This document shows, in pieces, positions 1 to 8,615 of a stretch of DNA of 64,000 nt. Source of the stretch: Nocardioides exalbidus (lineage in GTDB: Bacteria > Actinomycetota > Actinomycetes > Propionibacteriales > Nocardioidaceae); the NCBI RefSeq assembly GCF_900105585.1, contig NZ_FNRT01000002.1, positions 4,278,001-4,342,000 on the forward strand, in the 5' to 3' direction. Position numbers and translations under genes: made by a program. Positions within the stretch are counted from its first letter, which is position 1, and each line of letters opens with the position of its first letter. The notes under the pieces were generated by a model. That model ran no database searches. It was not told the DNA's origin and saw only the letters and a program-made list of their open reading frames with translations.

Positions 1-729
1 CACGAGGAGGTGGTCCTCGAGGCCGAGGAGGCGCGGGCGTTCACCGACGCCGAGCTGACCCTCACCGACGACGGAGAAGGCCGCTGCCGTGGGACATTCG
101 TGGTGCCCTCCCACGTCGCGAAGATGCTCCGGCGCCACCTCCTCGCCCTGGCCAACCCCGCCCGCCACACCGAAGCCGACCTCAAGGACAAGAACTGCGA
201 CGAGGACGGTGCGTGGAAGCCGCTGCGCCGGCGCCTGGGTGAGGCGTTCATCGAGTACGTCGAGCGCTACCCGGTCGACGCCACGCCGCAGACCGCGGGA
301 GTGAACGCCACCGTGGTGGTCACGATGACCCTCGAGCAGCTGCTCGGCGACTCAGCCACTGCCGTCCTGGACGACGGCACCCGGATCAGCGCGGGTCAGG
401 CGCGCCGGTGGGCCTGCGAGGCCGGGATCATCCCCGCCGTCCTCGGATCCACGTCGGTGCCGCTCGACCTGGGCCGCACCCGCCGCCTGCACACCAAGGC
501 GCAGAGGATCGCGCTCGGAATCAGGGACGGTGGCTGCACCGCCCGCGGCTGCGAAACCACCGCGTCGGGCTGTCATGCCCACCACGACGACCCCTGGTCC
601 AGAGGCGGGCCCACCGACCTGACCAACGGCAGACTGCTGTGCCCACGACACCACCGCCTGGCCCACAGCAGCCGCTACGTCACGACCATCCACGCCGACA
701 ACACCCTCACCTTCGTCATGCGGACCTAG
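1..729 (+). CDS. DUF222/HNH endonuclease family protein (5' end outside window)
   Basis: The frame is open from the first base of the window, so the gene begins upstream and only its C-terminal ~242 residues are seen. The last ~70 residues form an HNH nuclease module: paired cysteines (CTARGCETTASGC), then HAHHDD, an N in 'LTNGRLLCPRHH' and a final HH pair, so both the zinc-holding residues and the His-Asn-His catalytic set appear intact. The region before it is typical of the DUF222 part of actinobacterial '13E12-repeat' HNH proteins. These occur in many copies per genome and their biological role is poorly defined. The gene converges on the cupin gene. Whether this copy is complete cannot be judged here. 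Confidence 0.85.
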   Translation, partial: HEEVVLEAEEARAFTDAELTLTDDGEGRCRGTFVVPSHVAKMLRRHLLALANPARHTEADLKDKNCDEDGAWKPLRRRLGEAFIEYVERYPVDATPQTAGVNATVVVTMTLEQLLGDSATAVLDDGTRISAGQARRWACEAGIIPAVLGSTSVPLDLGRTRRLHTKAQRIALGIRDGGCTARGCETTASGCHAHHDDPWSRGGPTDLTNGRLLCPRHHRLAHSSRYVTTIHADNTLTFVMRT

Positions 730-766
730 GCCGGTGGACCGCAGGGCACACAGACGCGTCAGGGCA

Positions 767-1153
767 TCAGTGCTTCGCCGGACCCTCGACGTTCACGGTC
801 GGAATGCCGCCACCCACCCGGGCGATCACGGCCAGGGACGGCACACGAGCAGGGTTCGACTCACGGTGGACGGTCCACGCCGGCACGTGCACGAAGTCGC
901 CGGGGCCTGCATCGAGGTAGCCCTCGTGCCCCTCGAACTCGATGCGCAGCACGCCTCGGACGATGTAGAGGCTCGACTCGTTGCGCTCGTGGTGGTGCCA
1001 CCCGGACACCGCGCCCGGCTCGGTCTCGACCTGTCCGGCCCACAGCATCGGCAGCTCGAAGGCCAGGGCCCGGTTCATGCCGGGCGTCGGGTCGGCCGGA
1101 GCCAGGTCGGCTGGTATGAACGTCCGAACGGGCCGAGGAAGCTCACGGGTCAT
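767..1153 (-). CDS. small cupin-domain protein
   Basis: A 128-residue single-domain cupin. The central part has the two cupin metal-binding motifs: 'GWHHHERNESSLYIV' (His, His, Glu) followed by a Gly-rich turn and 'PGDFVHVPAWTVHRE' with the last metal His. Such stand-alone cupins bind a divalent metal and may be dioxygenases, isomerases or simple ligand binders; the substrate cannot be read from sequence. It is the last gene of a minus-strand run, 21 bases after the flavin reductase gene, so cotranscription is likely. No signal peptide, therefore cytoplasmic. Confidence 0.8.
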   Translation of the reverse strand: MTRELPRPVRTFIPADLAPADPTPGMNRALAFELPMLWAGQVETEPGAVSGWHHHERNESSLYIVRGVLRIEFEGHEGYLDAGPGDFVHVPAWTVHRESNPARVPSLAVIARVGGGIPTVNVEGPAKH

Positions 1154-1174
1154 GCCTTCAGGGTGCCAGAGGTG

Positions 1175-1885
1175 TCAGCCGGTGGCGCCGAACTGCTCGA
1201 CCCGGATCATGTCCGGCGCGAGCCCGCACTCCACGAGCAGTGCCTCCGCGAGTCCGGCGAACCGTGAGGACCCGCAGACGAAGGCGAGCTCGATCCCGTC
1301 GAGCAGGGGCGCCACCTCCGATGCGGTCGGTGGCCCCGGAGGTCGGGTGCCCGTCGAGTGCCGCGTGTAGGCGACGGTGGCGCCGGACCGGTGGAGCTCG
1401 TCGTCGTAGGGCAGCTCGTCGGGGCTGCGACCCACCGCGAGGATCCGGAGGAGGTCGGGTCTCCCCGCGTGTCGAGCGGCGCGGCTCATCGAGATCGCCG
1501 GGACGACGCCGGTGCCGCCGACCAGGCAGAGCGCAGGCGTGCGCACGTCCCAGGTGAACCACCGACCGATGGGGCCGCGCATCTCCAGCACGTCGCCGAC
1601 CTCGGCGACGTCGGCCAGGAACTCCGACACCTCGCCGCCCGGCAGCTTCTCGACGAGCAGCTCCAGGAGTGGATCGCTGTCGTCGGAGGCGACCGAGTAG
1701 GAGCGCTGCGCGGTGTAGTCGTCGGGAGCGCGCAGCCGGAGCAGGTAGTGCTGGCCCGGCCAGTGCCGCAGCCGGTCCTCGACGTGCATGCGCAGCCGGA
1801 CGGTGCTCGGGGTGGGCAGCTCCTTGGTGATGATCCGGCCGGTCGTCCAGGTGGTCGCGGTCGGCGCCACGTCGTCGATGCTCAA
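1175..1885 (-). CDS. FAD/NAD(P)-binding ferredoxin reductase-type oxidoreductase
   Basis: A two-domain ferredoxin-NADP reductase fold. The N-terminal half carries the FAD motif 'RSYSVAS' and the C-terminal half the nucleotide-binding 'GGTGVVPAISM' and the 'FVCGSSRF' segment. There is no C-terminal 2Fe-2S domain. I chose the TTG at 1885 as start: the Shine-Dalgarno GAGGAGG lies 6 bases upstream and overlaps the stop of the preceding gene, while the ATG at 1939 would add 18 unrelated residues inside that gene. The tight pairing with the molybdopterin oxidoreductase gene suggests it passes electrons between NAD(P)H and that enzyme. That partnership is inferred from gene order only. Confidence 0.82.
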   Translation of the reverse strand: MSIDDVAPTATTWTTGRIITKELPTPSTVRLRMHVEDRLRHWPGQHYLLRLRAPDDYTAQRSYSVASDDSDPLLELLVEKLPGGEVSEFLADVAEVGDVLEMRGPIGRWFTWDVRTPALCLVGGTGVVPAISMSRAARHAGRPDLLRILAVGRSPDELPYDDELHRSGATVAYTRHSTGTRPPGPPTASEVAPLLDGIELAFVCGSSRFAGLAEALLVECGLAPDMIRVEQFGATG

Positions 1886-1898
1886 CGCAGGGCCCTCC

Positions 1899-2507
<609 letters not shown>

Positions 2508-2608
2508 GGGCTCAGTCTTCCGTGGTGTCCACGAACGGGCAAGGAACCACGGTCCCCCGCTGCTCCTCAGCCGGACCGGCACGCCCGGCGACAGGACGAC
2601 ACGGCCCC

Positions 2609-3502
2609 TCAGAGGCTGTCCCGCGCCTCCTTGGCCGCCTCGACCTCGGCACGGGCCTCGTCGACGGCCTCCTCGACGTCGGCCTGCGCCGCCTCGGCCT
2701 CGCCGAGGTCGTCGTCGATCTCCTCGAGCGTGTTCTCGAGGTCGGCGACCCGGCTGCGCAGCTCGTCGAGCTCCGACTGGACCTGCAGGGTCTTCGCCTG
2801 GAGCTTCTCGACCTTGCGCCGCGCCGCGCGCTGCTCCTTCTCGGTCTCGCCCAGCACGACCTTGGCGTCGGCGACCCGCTCCTCCGCGGCGGCGCGCGCC
2901 TTCTTGTCGGCGTCCGGGTCCGGTACGACGTGCAGCTGGGGTCGCTCGTCGGGGTTGGGCGGGCCGATGGGGCGGGCGGTCGCGCTGAAGCCGAGCGCCC
3001 CGGGCAGGGCGACGGCGCCACTCAGGTCGAGGTCTCCGAGACCGGTCGCCGAGAGGGCAGTGACCAGGAGCCCGGACCGCACCGCCTTCGCCGCGTCGGG
3101 CTCGAGCATCGCGGCGGTGAGCGTCGCCTCGACCTGGTCGGCCACCGAGTCGGTGGTCTTCACGCCCTCAGCCCGGGCGTGCCGCCGGGCCGCGGTGGTG
3201 ACGGACGCGGTGAGCTGGCGGCGCTGCTTGGTGAACTCGCGCAGCTGCGCGGCGTCGAGGTTGTCCTGCGCCTCGCGCAGCGCCTCACCGACGGCGAGCA
3301 CCTGCTCGACCTGGTCGGGGTCGCGGCGCACCAGCAGGTTCACCACCCATGCCGCGAGCGAGGACTTCTTCAGACCTTTGATCGAGGCGGCCAGCGCCTT
3401 GTCGGCCTTGTGCTCCTTGGCCAGCACGTCGCGTGCGGGCGTGAAGTCCGCGAGCGGCAGTGCGTACAGCTCGTCGGCGATCTCCAGCAGCGGGTCGGCC
3501 AT
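2609..3502 (-). CDS. coiled-coil protein of unknown function
   Basis: A 297-residue soluble protein. The first ~110 residues are helical with a 'KKSSLAAWVVNLLVRRDPDQ' segment. A middle linker is rich in Pro and Gly. The last ~100 residues are a long, highly charged coiled coil (repeated Glu/Ala/Arg heptads, 'LDELRSRVADLENTLEEIDDD'). No enzyme motif or signal peptide is visible. A TAGGAT box stands 6 bases before the ATG, so the transcript is probably leaderless and this gene starts its own transcription unit. Similar proteins are widespread in actinobacteria as hypothetical proteins. I cannot assign a function. Confidence 0.8.
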   Translation of the reverse strand: MADPLLEIADELYALPLADFTPARDVLAKEHKADKALAASIKGLKKSSLAAWVVNLLVRRDPDQVEQVLAVGEALREAQDNLDAAQLREFTKQRRQLTASVTTAARRHARAEGVKTTDSVADQVEATLTAAMLEPDAAKAVRSGLLVTALSATGLGDLDLSGAVALPGALGFSATARPIGPPNPDERPQLHVVPDPDADKKARAAAEERVADAKVVLGETEKEQRAARRKVEKLQAKTLQVQSELDELRSRVADLENTLEEIDDDLGEAEAAQADVEEAVDEARAEVEAAKEARDSL

Positions 3503-3514
3503 GCAGTGATCCTA
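3503..3514 (-). promoter_or_regulatory. leaderless promoter of the coiled-coil gene
   Basis: TAGGAT at 3514-3509 (reading the minus strand), six bases before the ATG at 3502. The distance puts transcription start on or next to the start codon. Confidence 0.6.
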
Positions 3515-3561
3515 GGGAGCGGCGGCTGCCGCCGTCGCGCTGCGGGCAGCACCAGCCGCGG

Positions 3562-4017
3562 TCAGGGGGCGGCGTACTCCATCTCCGTCGGGTACGGCGG
3601 CCACGGACACTCCTGCGTGACACCGGTCGGCGCCCAGCCGAGCGACTCGTAGAGCGATCGCGCACGGGCGTTGAGCTCGAGCACCCACAGCCGGCGGGCG
3701 CCTGCCGCCTCGGCCCTGGCGAAGCCCTCGCGACCGAGGCCCGCGCTCCAGTGGTCGGGCCGCACGGCGAGGTGCCGGAGGCTGCTGCCGTCGTGCGCGG
3801 CGAGCACCACCAGCCCGTGCTGGTCCTCGACCACGTCGACCACCACCTCCGGGTCGTCGAGGAGCAGCGCCCACCGGGCGAGGACGTCGTCGTCGGGGTA
3901 GGGCAGGTCGCCGAACACGTGCGCCAGCCCGGCCCGGCTGGCGGCGCGCTCGAGGTCCCGCAGGGCCACGACGTCGTCCGCGGTGGCCCGCCGCCACTGC
4001 ACGTCGGAGGTGCTCAC
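3562..4017 (-). CDS. GNAT family N-acetyltransferase
   Basis: A 151-residue single GNAT domain. It has the N-terminal 'RRATADDVVALRDLE', the strand 'LRHLAVRPDHWSAGLGREGFARAEA' where the acetyl-CoA loop lies, and the C-terminal 'LWVLELNARARSLYESLGW' typical of the family. Start is the GTG at 4017, which overlaps the stop codon of the arylamine N-acetyltransferase gene by four bases (GTGA), indicating translational coupling. The acceptor substrate (small molecule or protein N-terminus) cannot be deduced. A longer in-frame reading upstream lies entirely inside the preceding gene and is rejected. Confidence 0.85.
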   Translation of the reverse strand: MSTSDVQWRRATADDVVALRDLERAASRAGLAHVFGDLPYPDDDVLARWALLLDDPEVVVDVVEDQHGLVVLAAHDGSSLRHLAVRPDHWSAGLGREGFARAEAAGARRLWVLELNARARSLYESLGWAPTGVTQECPWPPYPTEMEYAAP

Positions 4018-4910
4018 GGCCGTCCCGCCTCGTCCCAGACCCGGTGCGACGCCCGCGTCCGCTCCCAGAGCGAGGTCCACTCGTCGTCGGTGACGTCGTC
4101 GGCCGGCAGCAGGAGGTCGTCGGCGAGCGCGCTGCGCCAGTCGTCGTACGACACCAGGTCGCGCTGGTCGCGCGACCCGGGCGTCAGCACCTGGTGCACC
4201 AGGCCGCGGACGGTCAGCTGCTGGGGACCGTCGATCCGCTGGGCGACGAGCACGCGGCGGAAGGGCGAGCCCTCGCCGAGGCTGAGCGCGACGTGGGCGG
4301 CCGCGACCGCGTCGGACGAGTGGTCGCGCGAGGTGACGACGATGCCGCTGAGCACGCCGCCGGGCAGGTGCCGGTAGGTCCACGCGGCGGGTCCGGTCGG
4401 GCGTCCCGCCGCCTGGGCGCCGTAGCCCGCGCCGATGCCGTAGGACCAGCCGTCGACGTCGTGCTCGCCCCGGACGAGCGGGAGGGGCTCGGCGAAGCCC
4501 TCCCCCAGGCCGGCGTCGGCCCACCAGTGCCCGCCCGGGTTCTCGTCGGTCGGGAGCCCCGAGACGACGAGCACGAGGTGGTTGAGGTCGGAGGCGAGCT
4601 GCCCCTCGGGATGCATCCACACGTGCCCGTGCCGGCGACTGACCGCGAACCCCAGCCGCGTGAGCAGCCACTCGAGGGCGCCGTTCTGCTGGAAGCAGTA
4701 GCCGAGCCGGCCGCCGGCCGCCACCCGCGCGACACCGGCCCGGGGATCGACCGGGTCGGGGCGTCCGAGCATGATCGAGAGGTTGTCGTAGGGGATGCGC
4801 GCGACGTGCGCGCGGTGCACCTCGCGGAGCCCGTCGAGCGTGGCGGCGGGCCGCTCCGCGAGACCGAGCGCGGCCAGGTACCGGTCGACCCCCGCACCCT
4901 CGTCAGGCAC
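4014..4910 (-). CDS. arylamine N-acetyltransferase
   Basis: A 298-residue NAT family enzyme that moves acetyl from acetyl-CoA to aromatic amines through a cysteine. The Cys-His-Asp triad is visible: Cys in 'GGRLGYCFQQNGALEWLL' (near residue 71), His in 'SDLNHLVLVV' (near 110) and Asp in 'HWWADAGLGEGF' (near 131). The conserved 'IPYDNLSI' stands near residue 40. Length agrees with bacterial NATs (about 270-290). It is the first gene of the minus-strand run and is coupled to a GNAT acetyltransferase. Actinobacterial NATs are linked to detoxification and lipid metabolism; the physiological substrate here is unknown. Confidence 0.92.
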   Translation of the reverse strand: MPDEGAGVDRYLAALGLAERPAATLDGLREVHRAHVARIPYDNLSIMLGRPDPVDPRAGVARVAAGGRLGYCFQQNGALEWLLTRLGFAVSRRHGHVWMHPEGQLASDLNHLVLVVSGLPTDENPGGHWWADAGLGEGFAEPLPLVRGEHDVDGWSYGIGAGYGAQAAGRPTGPAAWTYRHLPGGVLSGIVVTSRDHSSDAVAAAHVALSLGEGSPFRRVLVAQRIDGPQQLTVRGLVHQVLTPGSRDQRDLVSYDDWRSALADDLLLPADDVTDDEWTSLWERTRASHRVWDEAGRP

Positions 4911-5080
4911 CTCCTGACCCCTTCCGTACTGCTCTCGTGGACCTGTCGTTGCCGAAACCTACCCCCACGGGTACCGGTCTGGTCCGGGGTACCCAATATC
5001 AGGGTTGAACGGGAGAAGACGCGGTGTTGTCGTGAGGACCGGCCCTCCTCCCGGGGTCGTTTCATGGGGGTGAAACACAC

Positions 5081-5956
5081 ATGCTCAGACTGTTCCCGAC
5101 CGCACTCGCCGCGTCACTCGCGCTCCTCGTCGTCGCACCGGCCGCACCCGGCTCGGCGACCGCAGGACCGTCCGCCTCACCCGCGCGCGTGACGGTGATC
5201 CAGGCCGTGCCCGGCGCCACCGTCGAAATCTCGATCGACGGCGACCAGGTCGCCCAGGGCGCCGAGGTGGGCGACGTGCTCGGCCCGTTCGACCTCGCTC
5301 CCGGCACCCACGACGTCACGTTCAGCGGCGACGGGATGAAGGTCGACTCCACGCTCGACGTCACGGCGGGCGCCGCCAGCGACGTGGTGCTCCACCTGCC
5401 GGCCGCCGTCGGCGGCGACCCCGTGGTCCACTCCTACGCCGCGCCCACCGGTCCCATCGGCCCCGGCAAGGCTCGCGTCCTGCTCGCCCACACCGCGACC
5501 GTGGCACCGGCCGACGTCGAGGTCGACGGCAAGACCGTCTTCACCAACATCGCCAACGGCGAGTTCGCCGACGCCGACGTGCCCGAGGGAACGATCTCGG
5601 TGGCACTGCTCCCCTCCGGCACGACCGGCGACCCGATCCTGGGCCCGCTCGACGTCAGCCTGGCCGGCAGCACGCTCTCGATGATCTACGCCTACGGCAA
5701 CCCGAAGGACGGGTCGATGAACGTCATCGCCCACACCGAGGCCCTGTCCTCCGACGGCTCGGTCGAGCCCTCGCGCATCGACACCGGGTCCGCCGGGCTC
5801 GTCCGCGACCCGGTCAGCACGTTCGCGGGCGGGTCCGGCTCCGGTGGCTCGCTGGCGTGGTGGGCGGTGCTCGTCGCCCTGCTCGTGCCTGCCGCGGCCG
5901 GTGCCCCCGTCGTACGCCGCTTCCGGCGTACGACGTCGCGCTCGCGGCTCGGATGA
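5081..5956 (+). CDS. secreted, membrane-anchored DUF4397 protein
   Basis: A 291-residue surface protein. Residues 1-29 are a signal peptide ('SLALLVVAPAAPGSATAG'). Two consecutive DUF4397-type beta domains follow ('ARVTVIQAVPGATVEISIDG' and 'ARVLLAHTATVAPADVEVDG'). A Gly/Ser linker then leads to a hydrophobic helix near residues 257-277 and a short basic tail with several Arg. The C-terminus has the layout of a cell-wall sorting signal but I find no LPXTG before the helix. It is coupled to a class F sortase gene (ATGA overlap), so it is a candidate sortase client or a simply membrane-anchored protein. DUF4397 has no assigned activity. Confidence 0.88.
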   Translation: MLRLFPTALAASLALLVVAPAAPGSATAGPSASPARVTVIQAVPGATVEISIDGDQVAQGAEVGDVLGPFDLAPGTHDVTFSGDGMKVDSTLDVTAGAASDVVLHLPAAVGGDPVVHSYAAPTGPIGPGKARVLLAHTATVAPADVEVDGKTVFTNIANGEFADADVPEGTISVALLPSGTTGDPILGPLDVSLAGSTLSMIYAYGNPKDGSMNVIAHTEALSSDGSVEPSRIDTGSAGLVRDPVSTFAGGSGSGGSLAWWAVLVALLVPAAAGAPVVRRFRRTTSRSRLG

Positions 5957-6600
5957 CGCCGGCGCGGACGCTGGGACTGGTCGTGGCACTCTCCGTGCTG
6001 GCCGCCGGCTGCGCCGGGACCACCGCACCGGACGCACCCGCCACCACGGGCGCGAGCAGCAGCACGACCACCGCGCCCTCCCCGACCGCGGACCCCAGCA
6101 GCGTCGCGCCCGCCACCCGCGCCGACACCGTCGTACGACCCCGGGCCCCGTCGCTCGTGGTCCTGCCCGGCGGCCGCAGGGTCCCGGTGCGTGCCGTCGG
6201 CACCACCCCGGCGGGACTGCTCGCCGTCCCGGACGACATCGACGTCGCCGGGTGGTGGCGCGGGGGCGCCAGGATCGGCGACCCCTTCGGGTCGGTGCTG
6301 GTCGCCGCCCACGTCGACTCGACGACGCAGGGGCTGGGGCCGTTCGCGGAGCTGCTGACGGCGACGAGCGGCTCCCGCCTGCGCGTCGAGTCCGGGGACC
6401 TGCACCAGGAGTTCGTGATCCGGGAGCGCCGGCTGGTGCCGCAGGGCAGCCTGGTCGACGACTCGTGGATCTTCGACGCGTCCGGCGACCTCCGGCTGAC
6501 CCTCGTCACCTGTGCGCCGCCCTACGACGCCTCGCGCGGCGGCTACCAGAACCTCGCGGTCCTCACCGCCCTCCCGCTCGGACCACCGGAGACCTCGTGA
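5953..6600 (+). CDS. class F sortase
   Basis: A 215-residue sortase that would cleave and ligate surface proteins outside the cell. The N-terminus has a signal segment ending in 'LSVLAAGCAG', which also looks like a lipobox, followed by a Thr/Ser/Pro-rich linker. The catalytic His lies in 'VLVAAHVDSTTQGLGPFAEL' and the Cys in 'LTLVTCAPPYD'. The usual 'YRDN' region after the Cys reads 'SRGGYQN', so the position of the catalytic Arg is uncertain. Start ATG 5953 overlaps the stop of the DUF4397 gene, and the gene ends with a GTGA overlap into the next, so all three are translationally coupled. Confidence 0.88.
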   Translation: MTPARTLGLVVALSVLAAGCAGTTAPDAPATTGASSSTTTAPSPTADPSSVAPATRADTVVRPRAPSLVVLPGGRRVPVRAVGTTPAGLLAVPDDIDVAGWWRGGARIGDPFGSVLVAAHVDSTTQGLGPFAELLTATSGSRLRVESGDLHQEFVIRERRLVPQGSLVDDSWIFDASGDLRLTLVTCAPPYDASRGGYQNLAVLTALPLGPPETS

Positions 6601-7835
6601 CCAAGAAGAAGCAGTACAAGAAGCAGCTGCCGGCGGCGATGCCGCCGAAGCCGCGGCGCGCGCCCGCTCCTCGACCCGAGTCCCGGCAGGAGGATGAGCG
6701 GGAGGTCGAGGGAGAGGTCGAGCGAGAGGCCGGCACCCCTGCCGCCGCGTCGCTCCTTCCCGTCCAGGCACCCGGACCCGAGCTGGAGCAGGTCCGCCAG
6801 GCGATCCGTCAGCTCGTCAGCGAGCTCGACGGCGAGACGCCTCCCGACGCCGCACCTGCACCCGACGCCGCCCCCCAGGCTCCGACCCGGAAGACGCCCC
6901 CGACCACCCCGGCTGCTCCGACCGCCCAGGCTGCTCCGACCGCCAGGGCCGCCGGCCCTGCGAGGGCCCCGACCCTCGCGAGCAAGCTGGCCGCGAGCAG
7001 GACGGCCCCGATCAAACCGGCCGCGCGCAAGCCGGTGGCGAGCAAACCGGTGGCCAGCACGACGGCCCCGAGCAAACCGGCCGCGACCAAGCCGTCGGCG
7101 AGCAAGCCGGCCCCACCGGCCGTACGACCCGCTCCGCCGAGGCCACCGTCACCGTCCGCCGAGCCCGACCGGGCCTCGGGCCGCAAGGTGGCCGGGCTGG
7201 TGCTCCTCGCGCTGCTCTCCGCCGCCGTCGGCGGCGGCGTGGTCGCCTGGCTGCTCGGGCGTGGTGACGAGGCCACGCCCACCGACACCCCCACCGCACA
7301 GCTGCCGTCGGGCTGGCCGGAGGCGGGCGCGTCGCGGACCCTGACCCGCGTCGAGGCCGGCGGCGTGCTCGAGGTGACGCACTGGATCCACACCGACGAG
7401 CCCCTCGACCAGGTGGACGTCTCCCTGCCTGAGTCGGGCGAGGGCTCCGCGGTCGCGGCGACGGACGTCCGGGTCACCGCCGACGGCGAACCGGCCTCGG
7501 GCCCGACCGAGATCACGTTCAGCCGCGCGACCTACGTCTTCGACTCCGCCACGTTGATCCGGGTGACCTACGAGCTGAAGGGCGCGGTCCAGCGCAGCAC
7601 CTCCGCGGTGGGCCGCGGGCTGGCGACGACCACCTCGCTCGACGTCTCGGCGACCCAGCCGCGCGACGTCCGCGTGATCCGCTCGGCGGCGGTGCTCTCG
7701 CTGTCGTGCGCGGCGACCGCTGCCGCGGAGCTGGCGCCCTGCGGCGAGGCGGAGGGCACCGGCGAGTGGAAGGTGCAGCTGACGGGCACGAGCGCCGGCG
7801 GTCGGGTCGTCGCCGCCGTCACGGTGCCCTCCTGA
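6597..7835 (+). CDS. Ala/Lys/Pro-rich single-pass membrane protein
   Basis: A 412-residue protein. It begins with a very basic stretch (VTKKKQYKKQ) and a charged, low-complexity cytoplasmic part. A ~50-residue Ala/Lys/Pro/Ser repeat region follows (about residues 128-175), then one transmembrane helix ('GLVLLALLSAAVGGGVVAWLL', near 202-222). About 190 extracellular residues follow with two cysteines near the end ('LSLSCAATAAAELAPCGEA'). This implies an N-in, C-out protein with an extended cytoplasmic tail. Start is the GTG that overlaps the sortase stop. I do not recognise the family. Its place with a sortase and a DUF4397 protein suggests a role at the cell surface. Confidence 0.75.
   Translation: MTKKKQYKKQLPAAMPPKPRRAPAPRPESRQEDEREVEGEVEREAGTPAAASLLPVQAPGPELEQVRQAIRQLVSELDGETPPDAAPAPDAAPQAPTRKTPPTTPAAPTAQAAPTARAAGPARAPTLASKLAASRTAPIKPAARKPVASKPVASTTAPSKPAATKPSASKPAPPAVRPAPPRPPSPSAEPDRASGRKVAGLVLLALLSAAVGGGVVAWLLGRGDEATPTDTPTAQLPSGWPEAGASRTLTRVEAGGVLEVTHWIHTDEPLDQVDVSLPESGEGSAVAATDVRVTADGEPASGPTEITFSRATYVFDSATLIRVTYELKGAVQRSTSAVGRGLATTTSLDVSATQPRDVRVIRSAAVLSLSCAATAAAELAPCGEAEGTGEWKVQLTGTSAGGRVVAAVTVPS
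6978..7115 (+). repeat. degenerate repeats coding for Ala-Ser-Lys-Pro units
   Basis: The DNA repeats units such as gagcaaaccggtggcc / gagcaaaccggccgcg with changes, coding for 'SKPVA', 'SKPAAT', 'SKPSA', 'SKPAPP'. The resulting chain is extended, positively charged and Pro-rich, like histone-H1-type tails. Confidence 0.7.
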
Positions 7836-7871
7836 CCTGCCCTCGTGACCTGCCCTCCTGACGTGCCGTCC
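7833..7871 (+). repeat. three imperfect 13-bp tandem repeats at a stop codon
   Basis: Units TGACCTGCCCTCG, TGACCTGCCCTCC and TGACGTGCCGTCC. The first TGA is the stop of the preceding gene. Because the unit is 13 bases long, the three TGA triplets lie in three different frames. Confidence 0.85.
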
Positions 7872-7893
7872 TGGGAGGACCGCCCCCCGGAGC

Positions 7894-8559
7894 TCAGGCC
7901 TTGGCGTCGTCCCCGTCCCCGCCCTCGTCCAGGCCGTGCTCGATGGCCCACCGGGTGAGCTGGACGCGGTTGTTCATCTGCAGCTTGCGCAGCGTGTTCT
8001 GGACGTGGTTCTGCACGGTGCGGTGCGAGAGCACCAGCCGCGTCGCGATCTGCTTGTAGCTCATCCCGGTCGCCACCATCCGGAGGATCTCGGTCTCCCG
8101 CTCCGTGAGCTGGTCGCGCGGGTCGTCGGCGGGGCCGTCGGCGATCCGACGGAACTCCCCGAGCACCAGCCCGGCCAGGCCCGGCGTGAAGACGGTGTCG
8201 CCGTCCGCCACCCGGCTGACGGCGTCGACGAGCTCCGCGCTCGACGCCGACTTCACGAGGTAGCCGGTGGCGCCGGCCTTGATGGCGTCGAGGACGTCGC
8301 CCTGCTCGCCGCTCGCCGACAGGATCAGGACCCGGGCGGTCGGGTCGTGCTCCAGCATCATGGTCGTGACCTGCACGCCGCTGTGGTCGGGCAGCTGGAG
8401 GTCGAGCACCACGACCTGCGGGGCGGCGGCGGGGAACCTGGCCATCGCCTCGCGCCCGTTGGACGCCACCGCGACGACGTCGTGCCCGGCCGCCTGCAGG
8501 TCGCGCTCGACCGCGTCACGCCACATCGGGTGGTCGTCCACCACCATCAACCGCACCAT
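7894..8559 (-). CDS. NarL/LuxR-family response regulator
   Basis: A 221-residue two-component regulator. The receiver domain (1-120) has the acidic pair in 'MVVDDHP', the phosphoacceptor Asp in 'VVVLDLQLPDHSG' (near residue 55), a Ser in 'LILSAS' and the Lys in 'GYLVKSAS'. The C-terminal part is a LuxR helix-turn-helix ('LTERETEILRMVATGMSYKQIA', 'LSHRTVQNHVQNTLRKL'). ATG 8559 is preceded by a G-rich Shine-Dalgarno (GGGGGAC). It lies downstream of a sensor kinase gene with only the flavin reductase-like gene between, so kinase and regulator are almost certainly a pair. Confidence 0.92.
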   Translation of the reverse strand: MVRLMVVDDHPMWRDAVERDLQAAGHDVVAVASNGREAMARFPAAAPQVVVLDLQLPDHSGVQVTTMMLEHDPTARVLILSASGEQGDVLDAIKAGATGYLVKSASSAELVDAVSRVADGDTVFTPGLAGLVLGEFRRIADGPADDPRDQLTERETEILRMVATGMSYKQIATRLVLSHRTVQNHVQNTLRKLQMNNRVQLTRWAIEHGLDEGGDGDDAKA

Positions 8560-8615
8560 CGCCAGTCCCCCGTTCGCCCGAGCGTGTCCCACGAGCTGGG
8601 GGGATCGTAGTCCGC

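Noticed and set aside
1..729. The DUF222/HNH gene as part of a mobile element or intein.
   Set aside because: The family is dispersed in actinobacterial genomes, but no transposase, integrase, inverted repeats or target duplication is seen within the window.
6978..7115. Spaced direct repeats that could suggest a CRISPR array.
   Set aside because: The repeats are in frame, degenerate and code for a Lys/Pro-rich linker; there are no unique spacers of constant length and no cas genes.
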